The notes under the pieces were generated by a model. The model worked only from the letters and a program-made list of their open reading frames with translations, ran no database searches and had not been told where the DNA came from. Shown piece by piece: positions 22,816 through 34,603 of a stretch of DNA of 64,000 bases; positions within the stretch are counted from its first letter, which is position 1, and every line of letters starts with the position of its first letter. Source of the stretch: Dryomyza anilis (Eukaryota > Arthropoda > Insecta > Diptera > Dryomyzidae). The DNA lies in the NCBI GenBank assembly GCA_951804985.1, contig OX638134.1:558001-622000 (forward strand). Direction: 5' to 3'. The position numbers were made by a program, and so were the translations under genes.

Positions 22816-23150
22816 CATTAAATTATTCTACCAGCCAGAAACGGAAATTCTATGTTTTTTTTTGCAGCCGCTTGGTTTTATCTCTTTTTCGATTAAATCA
22901 ATCCATTTGTTTGGCTGCCTCCTATTGCCACCGACTGCCTCCAACTGCCTGCCAGTGATTTCTGTTGCACTTGTAATGCAATCCGCTTGCATTCAATCAT
23001 GTTGCAGCAATTTTAAAACAATTTTCAACTTACTGACAGTTGCTACTGTTTTTTGTTTTTGGACTGGACTGACACAAGTTCGCTTGCCGTCTGCAAGATT
23101 CTGAGGCGCGCTATGAGTGACTTTGGTACCAATCTGTCTATCATCATTAT
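22816..23150. other. non-coding stretch
   Basis: Pyrimidine-rich, no recognised gene. Confidence 0.3.
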
Positions 23151-23215
23151 CGTCAACATAAGCAGCAGCAACATCAGCCGTAGTAGCAGCAGCAATAACA
23201 GCAACAACAGCAACG
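23150..23215. repeat. CAG/CAA microsatellite
   Basis: AGCAGCAGCAACATCAGC and AGCAGCAGCAATAACAGCAA type runs. No reading frame is supported across it. Confidence 0.8.
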
Positions 23216-24391
23216 TCTTGCTTTGCTCACTTTGCAGTCACCCAAGTCGCCTGATGACGCCTTGCGCCACTGGATTTATGAGCAACAGTTGCTGCTCTCG
23301 CTGTTCGCTGGCTGTTGCTGGTGATGAAAGCTGTGGCATGCTGCAGATTCCAAGGCAATTACTTTGTAATTTAAGTTATTGATTGGCCCGCTGCGGTTCG
23401 CACGATCCAAAGCGTTGTGTTTCGATTTCAAAGTCGCGACGTCTCGTCGTCGCTGCGTCAGTATTTAAAGCCTGGCTTGTCTGCCTGTCTTAGGCGGGTT
23501 TTGGTTGGTATCAGTTCTAGTTTAATCTTAATCCAGAGCAGATTTCTTGTCTGACATTTATGGCAAGATTTGATTTTTGCTGCGGCTGCTGTTGTTGCTC
23601 TGTTGCATTTGGCGCGACAGCAACGTTGCTCAGAATGTTACCGAGTGATTGATTGATTGATTTTTATTGAAATCGCCTGGCATGTCATGCAATCGAATTA
23701 TTGCAAACGTTTTTGGCTATGCTTTCGGCAGCTACACGCATTGCAATACATAAAACATTAGACCATATTTTGAAAGTTGGCTTCAACTTTATGCGATACA
23801 AAAAATAAAAAACTAATTTTAAACTTGTTCCATAAATCCTGCTGCAAACTTCTTGGAAAGCTGCATGCTGCGTCAGTTGACAGCTGTACAAATTATCAGA
23901 AGCTGATGCTCTTTAATTAAAAAATTCTTAGCCATTGCCAAGTAGTCCTTATTTGAGCAATTGCTGCGTCTACTAATTAACGATCGCGCACAGGCAGTCC
24001 AGGCTGCATCTGCCACAAGAAATTTCCCAAAACAGCGCACGTTCAGCAGCTTCAATATTCATAAAAATCCATAAATATATTTTTATCTTTCTTTCTCCAT
24101 TGCAAAACATTATTTACTGTCACGTGAAAGAGAGCTCCACATTCGGACATTTTTGACAGACGTCGACAGCGTCAACGACAGCAAGTATAACTCGGCGCAG
24201 TGACTTGTGAAAGATACTAATTAGTGTCGTCATTGAACATGATTGTCTGACAAGTAACAAAAAAATCAAATACAAATAAAATAAAACGATTGCTGTCGTC
24301 GATGTGAACGACAAAACGGCTACAACATTATGCGAGTCAAAAAGAAAATAAAAACTGACGGCTACATTCGTTTTAATATATCTGGAAAGTG
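23216..24391. other. non-coding stretch
   Basis: No gene is recognised. A TATTTAAAG at 23462 precedes an initiator-like TCAGTT at 23511, but the spacing is too long for a standard core promoter. Confidence 0.35.
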
Positions 24392-25050
24392 CACACAGAA
24401 AAATATGGAACGTAAATATAACAGCTGAGATTAATGATGAATTCTATTAATTTAATTAATTAGATATACGAATTGTTTAATAGTATAAATTAAATCTTTA
24501 TGGGTTGTTGTATGTGCTAAAATATATGCATATCTAGCATACACACCAAGCGACAGTTTTCGAGTCCGTACACAGTTTTACAACCACACACAGTTTTAAT
24601 TGCACTACACAGTATTGGTTTATCGCAACGTGTGCTTGTCTATTCGGTTCGACGGGTCGTTTTCCGTACATCGTGTGTATACCATGGCTTTGATATTCTT
24701 TTCTCTTATTTGTGTTTAACATTTCCCTTTCATTATATATAGCTCTACTGGTGACGATCACGTGATTCAAACTTCGAACAAAAAAATTAGTAAAAAATAA
24801 ATTTGAAATAAAAAATATAAATAAACAAATGCGTATAAAAAATAAAGTAAAATATATAAAAATAAAAATGACAAATAAAAAAATTAATCGGCTGTGTTAT
24901 TTCCTTTAATTTTTGTTCGATGAATTTATTAATTAATATAATTAAATATTTAATAAATACAATTAAATGTAGTATCGGCAGTGAAACAGTTAAAAATTAT
25001 TTGTATTGATAAATTTGTCTGTTATATTTACACACATCATTTTTTCTGTG
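24392..25050 (+). mobile_element. three-copy dispersed element, copy 2 (complete)
   Basis: Bounded by CACACAGAAAAATATGG at the left and CATTTTTTCTGTG at the right, imperfect inverted termini of the CACAGAAAAA class. The interior matches 1724-2322 and, inverted, 27140-27720. A 78-codon minus frame (24534-24770) lies inside but is not conserved as a frame in the other copies, so no transposase is present. Confidence 0.8.
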
Positions 25051-25470
25051 AACTAAGCAAAAAATATATAAATGACAAAAAAAACAGCAAACAAATTTTT
25101 GAAACCATTTTTTATTATTCTATTAACCATTGTTGTATGTGAACATTTTAAAAATATTTTTACATTTACGGATACCGATTCATTTTATGTTTACTGATGT
25201 CTTCCTTACTTCCTCGAGTTCAAATTGTCGAACTCGATTTTTTCCATGAGCATCCATCCGATCCAACATTTCTATATATTTCGAGGGTGCTGATTCTAAC
25301 TGCATACTCATTATTGTCTTGTAATACGTAGCGTTTTTGAAAAATATGCAATCGAATTTTAAGGTACTTTTGAAGCACTTTTTCGAAAACAAAAAATTAC
25401 TTTACAAAACTAGTTTTCCAAAATAGTTTAAACATAATTTTTCCTTTTTTTTATGTTTTTGATCACTGAT
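25051..25470. other. AT-rich non-coding DNA
   Basis: Nothing recognised. Confidence 0.35.
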
Positions 25471-25567
25471 TTCTGATCATCGCCCTCTTTGGTAAACAAA
25501 GTTGCATGAACAACATGTTCTGGTCATGATCATGTCTACCCTAATCGGAAATATTTCTACTAGGGTT
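25471..25567 (-). mobile_element. fragment of CCCTA-ended, GATCATG element
   Basis: It contains TCTGGTCATGATCATGTC and ends ATTTCTACTAGGG, the inverted form of the CCCTAGTAGAAAT terminus. The opposite end is not recognisable. Confidence 0.5.
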
Positions 25568-25659
25568 AGAACCATTTATACAATGTTAATATTTTCACCA
25601 ATCTACTGCAAATAGTTGCAGCTGATCCAGAATTCGAAACTCTAGACCTCCGGCGATAA

Positions 25660-25969
25660 TAATAATATAATAGTTTGGCGCTACAGTCCTGTACAGAACT
25701 TCGGCCGAGCTCTCTCACCATTTTGAGCTGTGCGTGTTATATTTGTACTCAAAGTGGTGGGACCTACAGTTTATTGCCGAATCCGAACGGCGGGTGAGAG
25801 CTTTTCATAGGCAATGTTTTACTCTCGTAGGTTTGCCATTTACTGACGAGAGGTAGCGCGGTATAGAAAAATGTTTCTATGAAAAGATGTTGTTAGCCCC
25901 AGTCCAGGCTTGAACCGGGGACCTTTCGACTCGCAGTCCAACGCACTAACCACTGAGCTACCGCGGCTA
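25660..25969 (-). mobile_element. tRNA-derived SINE with target-site duplication
   Basis: This is the best-defined copy. CCGGCGATAA occurs at 25650-25659 and again at 25970-25979, flanking the element as a 10-bp target-site duplication. On the minus strand the element reads as a tRNA-like head (A-box-like GGTAGCTCAGTGGTTAGTGC, B-box-like CCGGTTCAAGCCTGG), a body of about 200 bp and a 3' tail of ATTATTATT. The head has the order of RNA polymerase III internal promoter boxes. Like other SINEs it would depend on a partner LINE for mobility; no LINE sequence was recognised here. Confidence 0.93.
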
Positions 25970-25979
25970 CCGGCGATAA

Positions 25980-27139
25980 CTATTACTTATTAGCACTCGA
26001 AAACTACATTCCATACTTCATTTTCTCAGTGTCATGTTAACATAATGCAATACATTTTTATATCCTTTAAAAGAAAATTGATTTATTTCTTTATAAAATA
26101 AAGCTATTTCCATTTAAATGACAACTTTGGTAAAATAGCTGTCTCAACGATCACACTTAATCTTAATTTTCAACGTTTAAATCAAATTGAAGGTCAATCC
26201 CCCGGCGTCCAACTAAGTTATAAAATGTTACCAGAGCTCAAAGCGTTGATAAATTTAATTATTAATTACGCATGAAATTAAATAATATTAAGTTAAGTAC
26301 AAACTAAACATAATCAACACTTGTTGATTGCAAAAATGCCACACTGGCTGGCATGACAGTCGTTATTGATGACCGATCAAATTACCGTGTCAATGAAAAC
26401 GATGAAAACTATAAAACATAATATTTGTAGACAGAGATGGAATGGAACGATTAGGTTTGGAACTATAGGAAAATTACAGAATTTATGAAATATAATTTTA
26501 AAAATATGTTAACGTTCAAAAAAGTTAACACAAGTAGTATTATTCGAAAATGTGAGAAAATTTAAGGAATTTATGTCTTTGATACAAAATCAAAAGTGAT
26601 GTATTATAATTTTGTTTATTTTCTTATTGATGACTCTTTTTACAAAGCTCGTATACGGGAGATTTAGCAGAAATCTTCTTTTTTGGCGATAAGATCATCG
26701 GTGATATATTATAGACCATATCATCACCATATCTAGAAAATTTTCATAAAGGTCACATGATCATTTTATGTCACCATTGATTTATTGAATATATTATTGA
26801 CGATGTCAGATCTAAATAATATGTCATGCATGTCGAGGTTAAGATTTATATGAAAATGTCAACAAAGCAAAAAGGTATTGGGTCATCGATATCCTGACCT
26901 AAAATAAAGGGTTATAGAGAAATTTAATAGATTTATGGGAAATCTCACCAGTGCCAATCATTCAGCCAATTATTCAGCTAATTATTCAAGCCAATAAATA
27001 TTCTGTTTTTCTAAAAATGTACATATATTATGTACTAAAATGTTATAAAATTAATAAAACATGAATCCTTATACCTATTCTGACTGGAAATGGATCACTA
27101 TCCCAGTTAAAAGAAACTGCTCTGACAGAAACGGACATT
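25980..27139. other. AT-rich non-coding DNA
   Basis: No gene. Short GATATATTATAGACCATATC and CACATGATCA motifs recur near 26700-26760, without a defined repeat. Confidence 0.4.
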
Positions 27140-27720
27140 TTACACAAAAATAAGATATGACATTAAATTGTATTGATTAAATATATTGTATTTATTAATA
27201 AATTAATCGAACAAAAATTTAAAAAAAAAACAAACCCGATGTAAAAAAAAAATGTATTTATATTATCTTTATATTTTATACCTACATATTTTGTTTATAT
27301 TTTTTTTTTCTCTCGTCACTAGTAGAGTCATATAAAATGAAATGTTAAACACAAATAAGAGAGGAGAAATTCAAATTCGTGTTATACTCACGATGTACGG
27401 AAAAACGAGCCAAAGAATCGAATAGGCAAGCACTCGTTGCGACGAACATACCCAAAAAAATCGGTACAACAGTACCTGTAATACTGTGTAGTGAATGTAA
27501 AATGGTGAAGTGATTTTCAAACTGTGTAGTGCATGTAAAACTGTCGATTGTTGTATATGCTATATATGTATATATTTTATCATATACACCAATTCTTAAA
27601 CGATTTAATTTATACTTTTGCATTATTCGTAAATCTAATTAATTATATTAATAGAAAAAATTATTTTGTATCAATTAATCTCAGTTGCTATAATTATGTT
27701 CAATATTTTTTATATGTACA
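27140..27720 (-). mobile_element. three-copy dispersed element, copy 3 (inverted)
   Basis: The reverse complement matches copy 2: GCAACTGAGATTAATTGATA near the right end, then AGTATAAATTAAATC, ACACAGTTT motifs, TCGTTTTTCCGTACATCG and an A-rich section with AATAAATACAATATATTTAATC. Terminal bases are worn, so limits are approximate. The minus-strand frame at 27345-27623 is contained in it and not supported as a gene. Confidence 0.7.
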
Positions 27721-28914
27721 AATCTGAATGGTCGATATTACGCATTGAATAGAAATTAGTTCCGCTAACATATTGCCAAATTTACTTATTGAGTTATCTC
27801 AACTATTAAATCAGTTAAACAAAAAAGACAGGAAAATGTGACAAAATGTCGAGGAAATGTACAACATTATCTTTTTTGAATTTTTTTTATTGAAATATTT
27901 ATTTGCAACATTTTTGTCTTTGGACTTTGTTTTTAAATATGCCCCAATAAAAACGCACTCACAACATCAACTCTTTTGTGCAAACCTCCGTGCAACAAAT
28001 GTTGCTGTTTGTGTTGTTTAATGTTGCTGTTTGTGTTGTTTAATGTTGCTGGTGTTTAATAGACATGGCTTTTAATAAGCAATTACTTTAATCAATTTGA
28101 TTTTGCGTGACACGAAATCGCTAAAATTTTAATTTGATTTTATTTATGCCTAATGTTGTCCGCCATCAGAGCCAAGCTTTAAAGCGAATAAACGCACTGC
28201 GAGCCCACTTTGTTCATGTGAGGGCTGCATAACCGGTAACTCTGGTAATCGCAGCACTGGGTTTAAATGGGCAAAACTAGTTCTGCTGATAAACACAGGC
28301 ATTTTTTTAATTTAATGTTTGCATTGGCTGCATGTAATGGCAAATGTAATGACATCATAAATTTGTAACGATTTGGTTCTGGTTTTTTTTTTTATTATTT
28401 CGATTTTGGTTCTACGACTTCAGAGCGATTTCTTATAAGATCTGAGTTGTTATTTGCAGTTAGAGTCTTTTTAATGACCAAGGCCAAGATTAAGGCTTAA
28501 AATGAAGAAGACATATGTGACGGTGTGCGTATGTTTTGCTGGTGTTGTGTACGACTTGTAGTTCAATACTTTGTTGTATTCAATGACAGTTTTATGTTGA
28601 AAATGCTAAAAAATACTAAATTGTGAACTGTGACAGTAAAAGAGCAGCTGTGCAAACGTCACCTTGGCATTAAAACAAACGTATTCTGCAAATAACGTTC
28701 ATAAACTTTGTATGTTTTATAGGATGTGCTTGAGAAGAGTTAAAATGCGTGCGTTCACTACAGCGACAATTTAAGAATTTTGTAGTTTTAATGATTTTCA
28801 AAAAATTCTATTAATATTTTAAGTCTTTAGCACGCATTTTGAAGAATACATAGAAATTTTCAAGATTTTTTTTTTTTTTTATAAATAAATAAAATTATCG
28901 ATAATATTTTTTTT
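27721..28914. other. non-coding stretch
   Basis: A small direct repeat (TTTAATGTTGCTGTTTGTGT twice at about 28000-28050) is the only structure seen. Confidence 0.4.
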
Positions 28915-29727
28915 CTACTCAAAATTCTAAATATCACTAAAAAATCAAATTTTCATTAAACTAAAATTTTATTATTATATATTTTTCATTAAAAATAAAA
29001 ATGTTCACTAAAAAGTAAATTTTTCATTAAGACTTCAATTTTTTACTCAAAATTCAACTTTTCACATAAAATTAAATTTTCCACTCAAAATTAAATTTTT
29101 CAGTCGTAATTCAGATTTTCACTCAAAATTCAATTGTTCACCCAAAATTCCATTTTTCACTCAAAATTCAATTTTTCGCTCAAAATTCAAGTTTTCACTC
29201 AAAATTCAATTGTTCAATTTTTTACGGAAAATTTAGTTTTTCACTAAAAATCAAATGTTTCACTAAAAACTAAATTTTTTCACTAAAACTACATTCTTTC
29301 ACTACAAATTTATTTTCACTCAAAATGCAATTTGTCACTAAAAATGCAATTGATCATAAAAATTCAATTTATGACTCAAATTTAAATTTATCACTAAAAA
29401 CAAAATTTGTTCACTAAAAATTACTTCTTTCTCTACAAATTCATTTTTCACTAAAAATTAAATTTTTCACTAAATTTTAAATTTTTCACTCAAAATTAAA
29501 TTTTTCACTCAAAATTAAATTTTTTACTATAAAATCATTTTTTTTCCTAAAAATTCACTTAAAATTCGATTTTCCATTTTTCACTAAAAGCTCAATTTTT
29601 CACTAAATATTAAATTTTTCATTAAAATTCAATTTTTCACTAATAATTAAATGTTTCACTAATAATTAAAATGTTCACTATGAACTCAATTTTTCACTAA
29701 AAATTTAATTAATCACTAAAATTTTAA
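28915..29727 (+). repeat. 19-bp minisatellite array 2 (CACT orientation)
   Basis: Tandem, diverged units of the type TTTTTCACTAAAAATTCAA, with many CACTCAAAATTCAA variants. The orientation is opposite to array 1. Confidence 0.88.
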
Positions 29728-30448
29728 ATTATTACTTCTTTATATATCATTCGATTAAATATTTTGTTAACTTTTTGTGTTTTTGTAAACGTCCTCCATT
29801 ATATAATCGCAGATGAAAGTGCTATTACCACCATTTTCACTCCATTAACCAAACGCAATTAACGCGCTCAATATAAGTTATAGCCTGGCTAACAGCGAAA
29901 CAATAACAACATCAAATTGCGCATGGCCCTTGATTACCATGGCTAAAAGACTGCAGACACTTTTAAAGGCCTTTTTTTTGTTGTTTTTTTTTAATTTTTT
30001 TTTGTTTTGAGCTGGTCATGGTGGTAAATATGCTGTTGCCTGTATTGCTCCCATTGCCATATTTTATGCCCGCGATGCTCTCACGCACATAACTTTACAC
30101 CATTCTTTACAACGTTCAATAAATTCTGCAATTTGTTTCCGCGAAACTCCATATTTGGCCGGTACACTTGTGTGTCTGTGCAGTCTGTATGTATTTGGCT
30201 TTGGCTGGGCTTTTTGTTTGTGGCTGCCGATGCCGCCAATGCTGCCTGCCAAGTGCTTGTTGCAATTTGTCGCGCGACGGTGCCAAAAGGCGGACAAATT
30301 GTGGCAATAAAATGTAATAAAGTGCAACAACATAACACAACAACAATAATAAAAATTAGTTGGCATGTTTTTGTTGTTTTTAGGCGCACAGCAACAACAA
30401 CCGCCATAGCGAATGCAACAATTAACGCGCGGCAAGTGTCTTAATTAA
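29728..30448. other. non-coding stretch
   Basis: T-rich block near 29985-30010. Four overlapping frames on both strands at 30064-30444 are mutually antisense and unrecognised. Confidence 0.35.
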
Positions 30449-30475
30449 CGCGCGCGACTTTAAATGTCGCGCGCG
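30449..30475. repeat. CpG-rich hairpin CGCGCGCGAC-TTTAAAT-GTCGCGCGCG
   Basis: Perfect 10-bp arms with a 7-nt AT loop, preceded by two copies of ATTAACGCGCG (30421 and 30445). It is sharply GC-rich within AT-rich DNA. Confidence 0.9.
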
Positions 30476-31732
30476 ACACTCAACGCAAAAGCGCAAGCAC
30501 TAAAGTTATTTTTAGTTTAATTTATTTTCTCTTTAATTTGTGCAGAACGTGCCTAAGGTGTGACTTAATTAAGAAGTTGTAAAATAAAAAATAAAAAATT
30601 GTACAACATTTAATTAGGCCATGTGCTGCTGCTGGCTGCTTTTGCCGCGCACGTGCCAATTGCTATATTTTTTTTTAAATTTAAATTTATTTCCAGTTCA
30701 AATAGTTCACTTTAAGCCGTTCCAAATGAAATTAATATTTTTGGCTAATGCGCTTAGCGTCAATTTAAGAGTGTTGCCTGATGGTCAGCAACATGTTGCC
30801 GCCGTCGCTACCACTTGGCACCTACACTGACAGCAAAGTGATCTACTTTAGCAGGCGTTGTGTATTGCAATTTCTTAATTAAAATAAAAAAATTATTTTA
30901 TGTTTTTATCAATTTTTATTCACCTGTTGCTATGCGTTGTTAGAATGTATTGCATATTAATTTTAATTAATTGCAAACCTGTTGCCCGGACTGTTTGCGG
31001 CAGCGCACTTGGTCAACATTTTCCCACTATTTCGCTTCCTTGCATAGAGAAATGCGTGTGTTTTTGGTCAGGCAGCAGCATTTACCATAAGCATCTTCAT
31101 TTTTTTTTGTTTTGCTGCACGTTTTACTTTTTCTTTTTTTTTTGTATTTTTTTTTTTTGTGGTTTTTGTGTTGTCCACTTGTTGCAACCGACGACTAAGC
31201 TGAGCTCACATTTCATACACAAGCCAAAAATGTTAATTTTCGCTTCGCCTGTTGGCCAAACGAGTTCCGAATGCTGATGGCATTCGACGTCAGACAGACA
31301 GCCATAAAGACACACATGGCAGTAAATATATGAGAAAATTCTAAAGTTTTCGCGGGACTTCACGAATATGTGTCAAAGTTTTCCACAAGTCACAAAATGC
31401 ATAGCATGTATTCTAAGAACAATTTACGTTTAACATATTTATCGGTATTTATTTTAATTTAAGTAAATTTCACTATTTTCGATTATTTTGTGAAAACTTG
31501 AAAATCTGGAATTTTTCGTTCTAATATAATTTTTTGCTCGAATTAAAATTATTTCAATGCCTAAAGTAAAAGTAACACGATTAAAATTTGTATACGGAAA
31601 TCTTTAAAGAAAAATGTTGTTGGGTGTTTGTTTTCATAAATAACGTCGATACAAACTCATTGAGTACTGAACATTTTTTTCAATATCAATATTTATTAAA
31701 AATGTTTTATATTTTTGATCACAGACAAAGAT
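30476..31732. other. non-coding stretch
   Basis: No recognised gene. The frame at 30900-31277 (+) is a C/F-rich product of T-rich DNA. Confidence 0.4.
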
Positions 31733-32170
31733 GGTTCTTTCACGGAGAAATTTTTTACTGATGATTTATACATAAGATATTCATAAAATATTTTTTTCTA
31801 ATTTTCTATTTATGAGTTATAGTCATGAATTGTGTATAATACTAAAAAAAATGAAAAGTTCATGCATTAAAATCTATAAATCACTATGTTTTTATAATGA
31901 ATAGGATTCATTAACAGTCGAAATTATGAATATTTGTTTTTGAAATTATAAATATTTATTCAAAATTTGTGTTTCATATTGCATATTAATTTTCTTATAT
32001 TTTTGTTTTATATTTTTGTTTATAGCCAAAATTTGGACTTTTGCGGAGAAATTGTTTACTGATGGTTTATGAATAAGATATTCATAAAATATTTTTTTCT
32101 AATTTTCTTATCTATGAGTTATATTCATGAATTATGTACAATATCAATTCAAAGTTCATGCATAAAAAAC
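31733..32170 (+). repeat. direct repeat pair, about 135 bp each
   Basis: 31737-31870 and 32036-32165 share GGAGAAATTKTTTACTGATG, ATAAGATATTCATAAAATAT, TTTTTCTAATTTTCT, TATGAGTTATA and a final AAAGTTCATGCAT. The spacing is about 300 bp. No ORF. Confidence 0.85.
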
Positions 32171-32456
32171 AGTAAAATATGAAAGTTATATCTACTTCAA
32201 ATATTTACAAATATTTTCCCTAGTATGGCAACAAATTTAAAATTTAAAAATCGTATTATAAAAAGCACCGTTCTTTGAAAAAAAGTATCAAACATTTTTA
32301 TAACCTGCAAAATATCATAATTTGTATACTGCATAGTGCACTAAAATTAATATTATTTTTATAATTGTAATTTTTCCTATAAAATACGACTATTTACTTT
32401 AAAGTTCTTATCTTTCTTCGTACATTCTCTGCACACACGTTCGCTTATGAAAATTT
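32171..32456. other. AT-rich non-coding DNA
   Basis: Nothing recognised. Confidence 0.35.
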
Positions 32457-32753
32457 ATGATGTGCAATGTCGGCTGGCAACATATTGCAACATTAGCTCG
32501 ATTAACAACTACATTGCATCGACAAGAACTTCACACCAGAGCGACCAATGGAGCAAATGAAGACATCCTCTTAAATATTTATAGGGCACAAAATTCGCAT
32601 AAAACTCAAGTGGAGAAGCTGTGCGGTGTGCGCTCTGTGCCCTGTGAGCGAGCGAACACACGCGCTCTTTGCAAGTCTAATCAAATAAATCGTTGTGCAT
32701 TCGCAAATGTTTCACGCGTCCGAGTGTGGTTCTTCGAACAGTGGGTGAAATAA
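32457..32753 (+). CDS. possible 98-aa ORF
   Basis: It starts at an ATG (second ATG adjacent) and ends at TAA. It is GC-richer than its flanks, is not repeat-derived, and has mixed composition (for example NGANEDILLNIYRAQNSHKT). There are three cysteines in the second half and no signal peptide or domain I recognise. The start context (AATTTATGA) is mediocre. It is one of the few longer frames here that neither overlaps a repeat nor faces an equal antisense frame. Confidence 0.18.
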   Translation: MMCNVGWQHIATLARLTTTLHRQELHTRATNGANEDILLNIYRAQNSHKTQVEKLCGVRSVPCERANTRALCKSNQINRCAFANVSRVRVWFFEQWVK

Positions 32754-33177
32754 CTGAAAATCGGAATGATAAGTTTTAATGACATAAATTTGATATATTT
32801 TTTGAGAAATTTTTAAAAGATCGTATATAAAATTCGATGCTATTATATTTTACAATTATATTTTACTCCAAAAATATATTTTTCACGATCAACTTTTAAA
32901 CGTTGTTCTAAATAACATGAACCAGATCGAGATAGAAATTTAAAATAGCTTAGAATTTTATAAAATAAATCTATTTCTGCCTTTTTAAATTACAAAAAAG
33001 CAAAAACATAGTTTCGAAACTAAATTTCAATATATATATTTTCGAAAAAACTTTAACCTCTACTAGAAATTATTTTGTAAATTTATTTCTAGGTAATTGT
33101 TATTGCATGTTATTCGTTGTCATGATCATTTTTTAAATATAGCGCCATTATTGTTTCTTTCCATTCTATTTCTATTA
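32754..33177. other. AT-rich non-coding DNA
   Basis: Nothing recognised. Confidence 0.35.
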
Positions 33178-33713
33178 CTCTAGTAGAAAATGTTATGTAA
33201 CCCTTCTCTGAAACTAATCATTGACCTATAATAATCTCTTCTATCGTAGTAGAATTTTACTCTATTAGGGTAAACATGCTCATGATCCGATCTTGTAGAT
33301 CTTATTATCGCCATACACAGAAAAAAATAATCGACGTAAATATAGCAACCGATATTAGTTGAATGTATCAATCAGTCCAGCAATGAAATTCAGTAATTTA
33401 GTGAAATCATTTGTTATTATTTATTAAATCAGCAATTGCGTTTGCTAATCTGAATTTTTGTACGTCAATGCAGTAAATTAATTAATCGGCGCAGTTTTAG
33501 CAAATATAATTGCTAAAATTTGGACTAATGAATGTGCTGCATTGACGGTCATGTATTCATATTAGCAAACGCAATTGCTGATTTAACGACGAATAGCTAA
33601 TGTTTTCACTATATTAATCAATTTCATTGCTAGACTGATTAATGCATGTAATTAATATCGGTTACTATATTTATGTCGATTTTTTTTACTGTGTAGAATA
33701 ATTTCTAATAGGG
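33178..33713. mobile_element. possible CCCTA-ended element interrupted by a palindromic MITE
   Basis: CTCTAGTAGAAAA at 33178 and ATTTCTAATAGGG at 33701-33713 are imperfect inverted termini of the CCCTA class. GCTCATGATCCGATC between them is family-like. A second CTATTAGGG at about 33261 means the outer element could instead be only 33178-33269. Confidence 0.4.
33316..33693. mobile_element. palindromic CACAG-ended MITE, copy 1
   Basis: It runs CACAGAAAAAAATAATCGACG to CGATTTTTTTTACTGTG with TA directly on both outer sides (33314-33315, 33694-33695), fitting a TA target-site duplication. The two halves, about 175 bp each, are diverged reverse complements over most of their length (both contain AGCAATTGCGTTTGCTAAT). 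There is no ORF. Relatives are at 42098-42469 and 61036-61135. Confidence 0.9.
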
Positions 33714-34603
33714 AATAACCCGTTTGTGACAGTTCTATATAATAATAATTCTTAAATATAATTGTTGAATTTCAAAAGTTAAAATTCCATATTATATATT
33801 AAAAAGGTATCATCAATATTTAAAATGTGAATAATGATTATCCAATAATGAACAAATACTCGTTTTTTTATTAATTGCATCGGAATTGACCTCCAATTCT
33901 TGCCCACTGTGCACATTGCATACAGCACATGGGATATGTGATCTTGTTCTTTGTCGTGTTCTTATTAAGTTACAGTTTAGTTGGTTTTTAGTCCCTTAGA
34001 TGTCCCTTTTTCTAGTTCTTGTTGCCAGTCGTTGTTGTGTGTGCCACTGATGCTGCAACTCAATTAAATGCTAAATTATGCTATAGCGACATTTTTATAG
34101 CAAGTAACTAGATTTTATTTCTGCATTAATTTTTTGCGTCCCATGATCAACAGACAGTCTAGTTTGTTCTATCTTCCGATCGTCCTTTCTTTCTTCCGCC
34201 TGCCTGCCTCCTGACGTCCGAAACCATCTGCCCCCGGTTTGTATCACTGAAACACCATGGACCCAATTATGCAGGCTTCATCCAGCTGCAGCAGTTGCAC
34301 AAATTTGTGGTAAGTGTGCGCGTCGGACAATTGGTAGCAGCGCGAAATGGTGTTATTTGTGGCAATAAGCCGCATTGATAACGCGTCTAAAATAGTGTTA
34401 TGCGGGGTAGTCGTGATTACCGAGGTGCTAACTAGGCACGGCGATAACAATAAATAAAACCGACAGTAGCGCGCGGCGCGGCAGACAATTAGATGACATT
34501 CGGGAAGTTTATAGTAATAATCTGGAAATATGAAATTATTTGCGACACGTATTTTGTGATCTTCGAATTTAAAAAAAAAAGTAAATTGGTCTCGGAATGT
34601 TCC
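33714..34603. other. non-coding stretch
   Basis: No recognised gene or repeat. Confidence 0.35.

Noticed and set aside
23462..23516. TATA plus TCAGTT initiator core promoter
   Set aside because: The separation is about 50 bp, outside the normal 25-32 bp, and no downstream coding exon is seen.
25890..25970. Functional tRNA gene
   Set aside because: The head is tRNA-like but repeated with the same body, tail and target-site duplication, so it is a SINE.
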